From Schistocephalus solidus (Eukaryota; Platyhelminthes; Cestoda; Diphyllobothriidea; Diphyllobothriidae), in contig WEDG01003504.1 of NCBI GenBank assembly GCA_017591395.1, positions 1 through 64,000 of the forward strand: a stretch of 64,000 bases of DNA, in the 5' to 3' direction. Position numbers and translations under genes: made by a program. The notes beneath the pieces were generated by a model that saw nothing but the letters and a program-made list of their open reading frames with translations, was not told the origin of the DNA and ran no database searches. The number at the start of each line of letters is the position of its first letter. The first letter of the stretch is position 1. Positions 35,220-45,002 of the stretch are shown here, in pieces.

Positions 35220-35370
35220 TTCCCTAAAGTGCCTACAGGCGTTTTTAAACAGATCATTATCGGCTGACAAGAATAAAACCTGAAGACATTTCGGTTACAA
35301 TACAGGATAAGGCCTAACACCTCATCTTTCATGAGCGATTTGAAGGCAGTGCCTTACTCTCATAATCCCA
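35220..35370 (-). repeat. Repeat D, copy 1 (downstream of minus-strand PLE)
   Basis: It matches 50,110-50,280 inverted, with GATTATGAGAGTAAGG, CATGAAAGATGAGGTGTT, CCTTATCCTGTATTGTAACC and AACGCCTGTAGGCACTTT. In each case it lies just beyond the (TA)n end of a PLE and in the same orientation relative to that PLE. Confidence 0.7.
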
Positions 35371-35411
35371 CTTTAGAGAACGGTAGAGGAAAAGCACTGA
35401 GACATTAAGAC

Positions 35412-37275
35412 AAACTAGTATATATATTTATAAAAGAAAGATGGCTCGTCGAAAAATTTAGGTTTACTCGTGAATTTTCAAGATGGTTACACCAAACCTA
35501 CGTCAGATGAAATGAGAAGTGAGAGTTGAGTGTTTTGATTGTAAGTCACGTGGTGGGAGATGCAGAGTCAGTGAGGTTAAAACTTGGCTGTGCACGGATA
35601 AGCAGTTGTTGTTTTAAGGTGGGCACAAGTCAGTGGACCTTGCATGCAGACCGTCGAAATGCGCATCCCGATCGACGTGGCGGTTGATACTGTTTGTACC
35701 GGAGTGCAAAGCTTCGAGGAATTCGCGTGCCTGTTTGGTGCTAGCCATGGCGACCACTTCAGTTCCCTCCCAATTGAAGCGGTGGTTGCAATCAATGGCG
35801 TGCGCAAACACGAGAGACAAGGGATCGTGTCGGCGGATGGCCAGTTTTTGTTCGTTTATGCGGGTCCCGAGTCGTCGGCCTCTATGGCCTCCGTAAGCGC
35901 AAGAGCAATTCGCACATGGAGTGCGGTAAATAACATTGGTTTGTCGCTCTTTGGGCATGGGATCTTTAACACGTAATAGTGCTGCCCGCAGGGAGGACGC
36001 TGGCTTGTGAGCGATGCAGATGCCAAATCAGTCTAATTGTCGGGCGATCGTTTCCGAAATGCCCTGCATGTATGGCAATGAATGGAATTTCATCGGTACT
36101 GCTTCTCCATTAGAGCTCTGATATTGTGGTTGCTTTTGACTTCGGAGACAGTTTTTCTCGAAGCTTATCGGGTATCCGTTAGACCGGAATCGTTGATGTT
36201 AATAGGCAAGTTCTTTTTTAAGTAGATACTCACTGTTACAGTACCGGAAGGCGCGGTGAAAAAGAGCTCGAATGCAGCTTCGTTTGTGGGCAGCAGGATG
36301 ATTGCTCCCATAGTTGAAGATTATTTTGGCATTAGAGTCTTTTCTGTGGACACTGGTTGTGAGCTTGCCATCCCTCAATCTTTGCACTGTGACGTTGAGA
36401 AACGGGAGGATGTCACCTGTTACTCCTTCGAGAGTGAATTGTATAGCAAGGAAGACATCATTAAGACTTTCATGCAGCCATTCCACTTTGCAGTTGTTAA
36501 TGACCGCGAAGGTATCATCTACGTAGCGAAGCCACATTTTCGGCCTGAGGTTTTGAACCACAGTTTCTTCTAGTCGTTGTAAGACTAGCTCGGCAAGTAG
36601 CCCCGATATCGGTGAACCCATTAGAGTACCCTTGACCTGTTGGTAATCCTTACCGTCGAATTGACAATAATTCTTAAGGCAGAGCCAGAACATGTCTAAA
36701 ACGTGCTGCGTAGGAATGTCTATTGGCGTTTCTTCTAGACGTCGAGCTACGCTCTCAATTGCCAGGTTATGTGGTATTGAGGAAAAAAGAGCAACCACAT
36801 CAAACGATAGAATGCATTCATCGGGACTTACATTAAGGCCTTGAATTCTTTTAAGAAAAGCATGCGAGTTGCTGATGCTGTACTGTGAACCATTACCTAG
36901 GTGATTTAGTCGTTTGTATAACCACTCGGCAAGGTTATAAGTAGGCGGTCCAATGAGTAGAACTATGATCCTCAATGGTGCGTCCGCTTTGTGAATCTTT
37001 GGAAGACCATAGGCACGTGCGATGCTCGGATCATTGAGAGTTAGAAATGTAGAGTCCGCGGGGCTTATGAGCTTCAATCTAGTGAGCTCATTCACCTTCT
37101 TCTTTACGGATGCAGCCTGCTTTTTCGTTGGATCCTCAGCAATGGGAATGTAGGCCTCCCTGTCATTAAAGGCTTGATTGGCCTTATTGACATAGTCAAT
37201 CTTGTCCATGATGACGGCTGCACCACCTTTGTCAGCAGCTACAACGATGAAACTGTCGTCAGACGTCGAAGGCAA
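35412..37275 (-). mobile_element. Penelope-like element P1: RT plus GIY-YIG endonuclease
   Basis: Read on the minus strand from 37,275, the PLE reverse transcriptase shows VAADKGGAAVIMDK, AYGLPKIHK, LSFDVVALFSSIP, KGTLMGSPISGLLAEL, the active site LRYVDDTFAVI and ILPFLNVTV. The same frame continues past a TAA (36,201-36,199) and a TGA (complement of 36,028-36,030; the sister copy has CGA) into the endonuclease. That shows VIYRTPCANCSCAYGGHRGR, a modified GIY-YIG with its upstream Cys pair, then RINEQKLAIRRHDPLS and FLEALHSGTNSINRHVD. Two stop codons alone break about 1.66 kb of frame. The RT N-terminus is missing where P2 begins. The 3' tail carries the CTGACG...GAAAA motif and ends at a short (TA)n near 35,420. 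Confidence 0.88.
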
Positions 37276-37276
37276 C

Positions 37277-38127
37277 TACAATATCAGAGCTCTAATGGAG
37301 AAGCAGTACCGATGAAATTCCATTCATTGCCATACATGCAGGGCATTTCGGAAACGATCGCCCGACAATTAGACCGATTTGGCATCTGCATCGCTCACAA
37401 GCCAGCGTCCTCCCTGCGGGCAGCACTATTACGTGTTAAAGATCCCATGCCCAAAGAGCGACAAACCAATGTTATTTACCGCACTCCATGTGCGAATTGC
37501 TCTTGCGCTTACGGAGGCCATAGAGGCCAACGACTCGGGACCCGCATAAACGAACACAAACTGGCCATCCACCGACACGATCCCTTGTCTCTCGTGTTAC
37601 GCACGCCGTTGATTTCGACCATCACTTCAATTGGGAGGGGACTGAAGTGGTCGCCATGGCTAGCACCAAGCAGGCACGCGAATTCCTCGAAGCTTGGCAC
37701 TCCGGCACAAACAGTATCAACCACCTCGTCGATCTGGATGCGCATTACGAAGGTCTGCGTGCACGGTCCACTGACATGCGCCCACCTTAAAATAAACAAC
37801 TGCTTATCCGTGCCCAGCCAAGTTTAACCTCACTGACTCTGCATCTCCCACCACGTGACTTGCTATCAAAACTCTAGCATCCCTCCCCTTACATGTGACA
37901 GCTATCGTAACAGGATTCACAACCCCCAACCCACCATGGCGCCAGCCTGTCGATGTAACCCCTGTGCCCTTAAACCCTCCAGCGTGACAATCCCAAATCT
38001 CACTTCTCATTTCGTCTGACGACGGGTTGGTGTAACCATCTTGAAAATTCACGAGTAAACCTCGATTTTCCGACAAGCCTTCTTTCTTCATTTATTATCT
38101 TGGAATGCATACTACCCCAACTATTCA
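37277..38127 (+). mobile_element. Penelope-like element P2, 5'-truncated, opposite strand
   Basis: The + strand begins CAACTACAATATCAGAGCTC, the sequence that in P1 follows the RT. It runs through YMQGISETIARQLDRFGI and the endonuclease (VIYRTPCANCSCAYGGHRGQ, RINEHKLAI). A one-base deletion near 37,597 shifts the frame before the WHSGTNSIN tail. The 3' tail continues to TCTTGGAATGCATAC and a (TA)n at 38,128-38,145. P1 and P2 form a large inverted repeat (35,412-36,125 against 37,277-38,127). Confidence 0.85.
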
Positions 38128-38145
38128 TCATATATATATATATAT
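38128..38145. repeat. Short (TA)n between P2 and the hammerhead array
   Basis: TA repeats terminate P2, and the first 354-bp unit starts at once with CGGGAAAATAATTTC. Confidence 0.85.
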
Positions 38146-38375
38146 CGGGAAAATAATTTCTGAAATTATTAAGTGCAGGACATGGAGTCAGGTGATTCGG
38201 ACATGACTTTTTAGGGTCAGACCCGAAATTTCAATGAACATTTGGGTCGAAGACAATCAACCACTGTGGAATAACCACGTAATGCCCATTCTACAAACAA
38301 GTAGTACTACAAGTAGTATGAATCTTATATGGCAAAGACATTATACCGTACTTCCGACATAGTTACCAGCTAAAA

Positions 38376-38447
38376 GCCCAGACACGTGTTTCGCCGATGT
38401 TTCTGCTGCTGCGCGACACAGCAACGAGGGTTCGGCTCCTCAGTGGG
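38376..38447 (-). ncRNA. Type I hammerhead ribozyme, array unit 1
   Basis: Minus strand: CCCA (stem I), CTGAGGA, stem II GCCGA with an inner TTGCTG/CAGCAG helix closing to TCGGC, GAAA, ACACGTGT (stem III), C at the cleavage position, TGGG (stem I). All core bases are present. Confidence 0.8.
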
Positions 38448-38727
38448 TCCCCAGCGTTCTCTATGCAGTTTCTGGTATATGGACTCCAGAGAATAATCGG
38501 GGAAATAATTTCTGAAATTATTAAGTGCAGGACATGGAGTCAGGTGATTCGGACATGACTTTTTAGGGTCAGACCAAAAATTTCAATGAACATTTGGGTC
38601 GAAGACAATCAACCACTGTGGAATAACCACGTAATGCCCATTTTACAAACAAGTAGTACAACAAGTAGTATGAATATTAAATGGCAAAGACATTATACCG
38701 TACTTCCGACATAGGTACTAGCTAATA

Positions 38728-38800
38728 GCCCAGACACGTGTTTCGCCGATGTTTCTGCTGCTGCGTGACACAGCAACGAGGGGTTCGGCTCCTCAGTGGG
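38728..38800 (-). ncRNA. Type I hammerhead ribozyme, array unit 2
   Basis: Same fold as unit 1 with all core positions intact: CTGAGGA, GCCGA/TCGGC, GAAA, GTC cleavage triplet, TGGG/CCCA stem I. Confidence 0.8.
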
Positions 38801-39081
38801 TCCCCCAGCGTTCTCTATGCGGTTTCTGGTATATGGACTCCAGAGAATAATCGGGGAAATAATTTCTGAAATTATTAAGTGCAGGACATGGAGTCAGGTG
38901 ATTCGGACATGACCTTTTAGGGTCAGACCCGAAATTTCAATGAACATTTGGGTCGAAGACAATCAACCACTGTGGAATAACCACGTAATGCCCATTCTAC
39001 AAACAAGTAGTACTACAAGTAGTATGAATCTTATATGGCAAAGACATTATACCGTACTTCCGACATAGTTACTAGCTAAAA

Positions 39082-39154
39082 GCCCAGACATGTGTTTCGC
39101 CGATGTTTCTGCTGCTGCGCGACACAGCAACGAGGGGTTCGGCTCCTCAGTGGG
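39082..39154 (-). ncRNA. Type I hammerhead ribozyme, array unit 3
   Basis: The core is intact. Stem III is ACACATGT instead of ACACGTGT. Only a loop base changes, and the A-T and C-G closing pairs and the GTC triplet are kept. Confidence 0.75.
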
Positions 39155-39435
39155 TCTCCCAGCGTTCTCTATGCAGTTTCTGGTATATGAACTCCAGAGA
39201 ATAATCGGGGAAATAATTTCTGAAATTATTAAGTGCAGGACATGGAGTCAGGTGATTCGGACATGACTTTTTAGGGTCAGACCAAAAATTTCAATGAACA
39301 TTTGGGTCGAAGACAATCAACCACTGTGGAATAACCACGTAATGCCCATTCTACAAACAAGTAGTACAACAAGTAGTATGAATATTAAATGGCAAAGACA
39401 TTATACCGTACTTCCGACATAGGTACTAGCTAATA

Positions 39436-39508
39436 GCCCAGACACGTGTTTCGCCGATGTTTCTGTTGCTGCGTGACACAGCAACGTGGGGTTCGGCCTT
39501 TCAGTGGG
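39436..39508 (-). ncRNA. Hammerhead, array unit 4, core damaged
   Basis: The conserved CTGAGGA reads CTGAAAG, changing two invariant core purines, so cleavage should be lost. Stems II and III are unchanged. Confidence 0.7.
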
Positions 39509-39789
39509 TCCCCCAGCGTTCTCTATGCGGTTTCTGGTATATGGACTCCAGAGAATAATCGGGGAAATAATTTCTTAAATAATTAATTGCAGAACATGGA
39601 GTCAGGTGATTCGGACATGACCTTTTAGGGTCAGACCCGAAATTTCAATGAACATTTGGGTCGAAGACAATCAACCACTGTGGAATAACCACGTAATGCC
39701 CATTCTACAAACAAGTCGTACTACAAGTAGTATGAATCTTATATGGCAAAGACATTATACCGTACTTCCGACATAGGTACTAGCTAAAA

Positions 39790-39862
39790 GCCCAGACACG
39801 TGTTTCGCCGATGTTTCTGCTGCTGTTTGACACAGCAACGAGGGGTTCGGCTCCTCAGTGGG
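39790..39862 (-). ncRNA. Type I hammerhead ribozyme, array unit 5
   Basis: The core is intact. The tip of the inner stem II helix differs (TGTCAAACAGCAG rather than TGTCGCGCAGCAG) without touching the closing pairs. Confidence 0.78.
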
Positions 39863-40142
39863 TCCCCAGCGTTCTCTATGCGGTTTCTGGTATATGGACT
39901 CCAGAGAATAATCGGGGAAATAATTTCTGAAATAATTAAGTGCAGGACATGGAGTCAGGTGATTCGGACATGACCTTTTAGTGTCAGACCCGAAATTTCA
40001 ATGAACATTTGGGTCGAAGACAATCAACCACTGTGGAATAACCACGTAATGCCCATTCTACAAACAAGTCGTACTACAAGTAGTATGAATCTTATATGGC
40101 AAAGACATTATACCGTACTTCCGACATAGGTACTAGCTAAAA

Positions 40143-40215
40143 GCCCAGACACGTGTTTCACCGATGTTTCTGCTGCTGTTTGACACAGCAACGAGGGGTT
40201 CGGCTCCTCAGTGGG
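40143..40215 (-). ncRNA. Hammerhead ribozyme, array unit 6, stem II wobble
   Basis: The core is intact except that the closing pair of stem II becomes G-T (GCCGA/TCGGT). This may lower but need not abolish activity. Confidence 0.7.
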
Positions 40216-40496
40216 TCCCCCAGCGTTCTCTATGCGGTTTCTGGTATATGGACTCCTGAGAATAATCGGGGAAATAATTTCTGAAATTATTAAGTGCAGG
40301 ACATGGAGTCAGGTGATTCGGACATGACTTTTTAGGGTCAGACCCGAAATTTCAATGAACATTTGGGTCGAAGACAATCAACCACTGTGGAATAACCACG
40401 TAATGCCCATTCTACAAACAAGTCGTACTACAAGTAGTATGAATCTTATATGGCAAAGACATTATACCGTACTTCCGACAAAGGTACTAGCTAATA

Positions 40497-40569
40497 GCCC
40501 AGAGACGTGTTTCGCCGATGTTTCTGTTGCTGCGTGACACAGCAACGTGGGGTTCGGCTCCTCAGTGGG
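40497..40569 (-). ncRNA. Hammerhead, array unit 7, weak stem III
   Basis: CTGAGGA, stem II and GAAA are intact. Stem III reads ACACGTCT, losing the second pair, and the triplet becomes CTC. Probably weak. Confidence 0.65.
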
Positions 40570-40683
40570 TCCCCCAGCGTTCTCTATGCGGTTTCTGGTA
40601 TATGAACTCCAGAGAATAATCGGGGAAATAATTTCTGAAATTATTAAGTGCAGGACATGGAGTCAGGTGATTCGGACATGACT

Positions 40684-41778
40684 TTTTTTTGTCTAGAAAC
40701 CAACTTTTCCTTCTCCGACCAATGCTATCAACAACTTAAAGGGGCCCCTATGGGGTCACCCATATTCGGTTTCCTGGCCGAAGATTTAATGCAGAAATTG
40801 GAATCGATAGCTCTCCCTGGTGTAAAACCAAAATTGCGGTTGCGATACGTTGATGATACATTTGTCATCGTCAAGAAAGAACTATTAGATCCGCTCCACA
40901 AAATTCTAAACTCAACATTTCCAGGAATTGAATTTACGTTCGAGACGGAAGCTGATGGACAACTCCCATTTCTGGATGTCCTCGTACATCGGAAAACTGA
41001 TGGATCACTCCACACCTCAGTTAACCGCAAAGAAACATATTCTGAGGTCATCCTAAACTTTGAGAGTAATCATCCTATCTCTCACAAAAGGAGTTCTGTC
41101 TACAGTCTCCTAAATCGAGCCAAAACACACTGCTCTGATGAAGAAAGTTATCGAGCAGAAATGAAATACCTATTTAACTTGTTCTCTAAAAACGGATACC
41201 CACGTGACTTCATGTATCGATGTCTAAAACAACAAGAATCCAAAGAGAAAGGTATTTCAAACACCACGGCCACCCAGGCACCCAAAACAATGACCTGGCG
41301 AACTCTCGCATACATTTAAAATGTATCTGAGCTTGTCGAAAGACAGCTTAAAAAACACCAGATACAAGTAGCACACCACCCTACATTTACTTTACGCTCA
41401 CAGCTTGTAAACCCTAAGGACAGGGTTAGCTACCTTGATAAAAGAGGTGTTGTCTACAAAATTCCATGTTCCAGTTGTAATGCCGTTTATTGTGGCCAAA
41501 CTGGGAAATCTGTCTCAACCCGCCTACACGAACATCAGTTGGCGGTTAGAAGACGAGACCATTTATCCCAAGTGGCTATGCATATACTGGAAACAGGGCA
41601 TAAATTTGCATGGGAGAAAACACGGATTGTTGGCACCTGCCCAATCAGAAAAGGCCGTGAACTCCTGGAAGTAATGCACTCAGATGAGGCATGCATCAAC
41701 TGGCAAATCGATTTGGATGCCACATACAAAATCGTTAAAGAAAAATTCAAACGCGCACAACCAATCACGACGGGATGA
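40684..41778 (+). mobile_element. Penelope-like element P3, 5'-truncated RT plus GIY-YIG
   Basis: RT from its middle onward: YQQLKGAPMGSPIFGFLAE, then LRLRYVDDTFVIVKKE, LPFLDVLVHRKTDG, SVNRKETYSEVIL, SNHPISHKRSSVYSLLNRAK. One TAA (41,317-41,319, context AYI-stop-NVSELVE) interrupts the frame. The same frame then goes on for about 150 codons into the endonuclease: VSYLDKRGVVYKIPCSSCNA with the Cys pair, YCGQTGKSVSTRLHEHQLAV (GIY-YIG region), LETGHKFAWEKTRIVG, and MHSDEACINWQIDLDATYKI, ending at TGA 41,776-41,778. Apart from the stop it is the best-kept PLE C-terminal half here. It is fused at its 5' end to the eighth hammerhead unit. Confidence 0.9.
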
Positions 41779-42000
41779 CGAAATACACTCAAAGCCTTTT
41801 GGTTCGGATTTTGGGCAATCACAGAATCCTTTGTTTAACACGGTTAATTGATTAATTGTTCCTGTACACTGCCTGTAGTCTGACGACGAGCTGGGGGACC
41901 AGTCTCGAAAATTTACGCATTAAAGTTTCTAATTTTTCCCAAAGAATTTCGTCTTTTCTATTGAATATCTTGGGATGCCTGTTTTTCAATACATACGAAC

Positions 42001-42043
<43 letters not shown>
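41779..42043 (+). mobile_element. P3 3' tail and (TA)n end
   Basis: The tail runs through CTGACGACGAGCTGG, GGGACCAGTCTCGAAAATTT (41,880-41,918) and CTTGGGATGCCTG to a (TA)n at 42,003-42,043. The same tail follows the copy at 49,576-50,093, so this is the conserved 3' UTR of the family. Confidence 0.8.
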
Positions 42044-42045
<2 letters not shown>

Positions 42046-42347
42046 CATTGCAGCTCAATGTGAAAGCCGCTAGACCAGATTCAGTCAGATTGCCAAGATA
42101 TGGCAGAATGAAGAGGCATTGAGTTCAATGTAAACATACCACCTCACAGCTAAACAACCGAATCATTTCGAAAACTATCATTACACGTTAGTAGTTGTAG
42201 CTTGACCATTTGACAACGTATGGGCTTAGTTTGTTCTAAGCAGGCCTAATAGGTCAGGTTGGAATGACTTCGTTTTAATGCGGTCTTTATAGTATGCTCA
42301 CTTGCAGGCGGTCTGCCACTCATTGTGTAAAGCTGAAGACTTGTGCT

Positions 42348-42716
42348 GTAAATAATTAGGTTACGTGTAGTGTGCGTGGGGGTTTGTTAATATTTGACGT
42401 TCATTGTGCACACACACACACCTCCGGGCGTCTTGAGATTTTCCTACCATCAAAATGCGGTAGGTCTCAAGGAATAGGTAAGGCAGATGTGCTAATAGTC
42501 TGCTTTAGAATAAACATGTTCATACGCAGATCACGGTTGCATACACCTCCTGATTCATTGGTGAACCTCGGCGTTTACCACGGTCAACAATTTCGATATC
42601 CAAATTGTAGACAGGCACCTGCTGACTGGAAGAGGAATCGGGGATATGACAGCACTTTGGTCACACACGATGGGGCTTGCCATGTATCACACACCAGCGC
42701 GGGCACAGAAAGCTGA
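42348..42716 (+). repeat. Repeat C, copy 1, with conserved short ORF
   Basis: It matches 49,195-49,566 inverted over about 370 bases (CACACACCTCCGGGC, GCGGTAGGTCTCAAGGAA, TGCTTTAGAATAAACA). One frame stays open in both copies (LIVCFRIN, RSRLH-PPDSLV-LGVYH, ADWKRNR). I do not recognise the product; it may be a piece of a retroelement. Confidence 0.65.
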
Positions 42717-44335
42717 ATTATGCATGAAATTATTTCCTATCACAGCGGATATGGGTGGCAAGTGTCGCATTCGCTCCTCTGGGACTTAAAATTTTGCGAA
42801 AAGAATACTTTTAAATAATCTCCCTGTGCGCATTTAGCGGACGATTTTGGCTCCTAGCGTTTCCCGAAATAAAGTATATTTTCTTTTTTGAAAATGAAAG
42901 GAATGTTGCTGATTCCTTTGGGGGGTTTCTGGTGTCTACAATGTTGATGCATATTGTAGTGACGTTCTGTTTAGTACCGTTAATGTTTTACTTACGTAGT
43001 TACAGTGACATTTGGCTGGCAGTTTGCTGAGAACCAAAAAGTTAATAATCAGCGCTTCAGCGTTTTTAGGATAAGCTGCAGGACAGTTATGCTCATTTTT
43101 TGGTCGACTTAAGCTGAGTTTCACTTGAGAGGCAAATAAAAGGGAGTACAGTATATGACATGATGTGTCTTGAAACTGTTATTTTTTCTTCTTTAATATT
43201 AGACAACCTATTCCTAAATTACCTAAATACAACATTTAAGAAATTGGAACTTTCGTTGCTTTTTTCCACAATATTAGACGGCTATTCTAGATTTATCTAG
43301 ATTGCATTATTAGAGAAATTGATGCTCTGCGGTTGACTTACCCCAGATTAAATTTTGCCAACTGGAGACAGTCAGTGCTAGTGAGATTCAACTAAGTTAT
43401 CTAGCAAGTAATAAAATGGAGGTCAACTAAGATTAAAAAATAAGCTTAGAGAGTCCAATAGTTAGGGAAAATTAAAATGAAAATGGATATATTAGTTCAC
43501 GACATTTTTTTCCATATTCGTTTATGTGTTTTCTCTTCGATAGGATTTATTAAAAATGTTGGGAATAGAAATTATCATTCAGCATAATTCCGCAAGAATA
43601 TCAGTCATTTCAGTTTGCTGCCTTTTGAATGAGTTTATTTCCGGTCGCCTAAAAAACTGCACTGTAACAAATTACTACTGGCCTTAAATAAATTTCGAAA
43701 TCAATTCATTCAAATCTACCGGGCAAATAATTATCAGTTCCCAGCCTTGAATTGCAGAAAGCTAAGATATCTGTCGGCCAAACGGAAACAAGATCACAAG
43801 TAGTTATTTCAGTTGTAAAAAGTACTTGGAAATAATAAAATAACGATAAACGTCGCATAAAAGTATACTAAATTTGAAAGTCATGAGTCAACTATCTTGT
43901 AGATCGGATGTTTTTGCGAGCTGTTACCAATCTGATTCGTTTTCTGAATCCTTTGCGAAGGAAAGGGACCTATTTTTAAACAAGGTGGAATTTTCAGTTA
44001 TGATTTTGATGATTTTACTCTCATATTGAACTAACGACAAAAAGTCACACAAATGTCACATATCTCATGTGATAACCTTAACCCGTATTCACTAAAATCT
44101 TCAGATATTGAAATATGCTGGATTTTGATTGGCCATGTTGGAGCCAAGCTGCTTAATGTCGTGAATATTTTTATTGACTTTTTTGTGATAAATACCAATC
44201 GGATCAGTTTATAGCTAGAGTCCATAAAGTAAATCCTGGCAGCATTTTTTATTACGGGGGCACTTATTCAGTTTCTTCGATGAAGGATGATTTCAGTACC
44301 AGTCCGTGGATATATTCTATAGAACTCTAGGGTGA
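42717..44335. other. No gene seen
   Basis: AT-rich sequence without recognisable coding, RNA or repeat content recurring in the window. Confidence 0.45.
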
Positions 44336-44336
44336 T

Positions 44337-44612
44337 GTGAAAACTTTTCAGGAAGCATGCATAATGCATGAAAATGAGCCTGCTACAGAAGAAGTTAAAG
44401 AGGAGCACTATCGTCTTTTATATCCGTTCTCTAAATTACTGTTTCGTTTAAGTATCGTTTGCTTATTTTTCATGAGCTTATCCACTCTTTATCTCATCCA
44501 ATTGAAGGTTAGCTTTGTAGCTCAATTGCACGAAGTATCACAGTTAAAATCCCTCAATGAGCCATTAAACCGCAGGTTAAAACTCCGAGAGCGAGAGCAC
44601 TGGAGGTTGTAG
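44337..44612 (+). CDS. Candidate exon or small membrane protein, unidentified
   Basis: An open frame of 91 codons. An acidic N-terminal part (ENEPATEEVKEEHYRLL) is followed by one clear hydrophobic segment (LFRLSIVCLFFMSLSTLYLI, about residues 35-55) and a basic tail. It may instead be an exon: AAACTTTTCAG precedes 44,351 as an acceptor, and TTGAAG|GTTAGC at 44,508 is a donor, which would drop the basic tail. The composition is less repeat-like than its surroundings. No family recognised. It lies about 3 kb from the nearest element. Confidence 0.3.
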   Translation: MKTFQEACIMHENEPATEEVKEEHYRLLYPFSKLLFRLSIVCLFFMSLSTLYLIQLKVSFVAQLHEVSQLKSLNEPLNRRLKLREREHWRL

Positions 44613-45002
44613 TATCAGTGGTTATTGGCAATTAACAGGCTTTAAATAGTCATTCTAGAGCTCCCGATTGTTTTTTATATATACATCTCGATAACCTAAA
44701 TTCCTTTCACATTTTGACCATCTGGTAAGTAGCAAACACTTCCACAATTACACAAATGACTAATTGAGGACTTATTTTTAAGTTTGAATTGCTTTGAAGA
44801 CTGGACAGATCGTCAACAATGATCCAGCATGTGCATGGGTTGACTTCGTAGTGTTTTTTTTAACATTCGATATTGCAGCATTACTTCAGTAGTTCTTAAG
44901 CATCCCAAGATCCAGCTCATACTGCATGTTTTTCATTTTTTTAATCTTCTGTGTAGAGGTTTTTGCAGATTTGAATAATTCCTTTGACCCACTTAAAAAA
45001 AA

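Larger units (their letters stand above)
38146..40683. repeat. Tandem array of ~354-bp units (7 full + partial)
   Basis: The marker CGGGGAAATAATTTCT recurs at 38146 (CGGGAAAA variant), 38498, 38852, 39206, 39560, 39913, 40267 and 40621, giving periods of 352, 354, 354, 354, 353, 354 and 354. Units differ at scattered positions, and alternate units share variants (for example AGACCAAAAATTTC in units 2 and 4), which suggests expansion by a two-unit step. The eighth unit stops after about 60 bases where PLE RT sequence begins. Each full unit holds a hammerhead fold on the minus strand. No coding frame is conserved over the unit. Confidence 0.95.

Noticed and set aside
36256..36573. + strand ORF opposite the PLE reverse transcriptase
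   Set aside because: Antisense shadow of the RT frame (36,199-37,275, minus).
38146..40683. CRISPR-like array
   Set aside because: There is no short repeat with unique spacers; the whole 354-bp unit repeats head to tail, and the genome is eukaryotic.
41880..41918. Fully canonical hammerhead in the PLE tail
   Set aside because: An extra base separates CTGACGA from the stem and I could not place stems I and III convincingly, so it is reported only as hammerhead-like.
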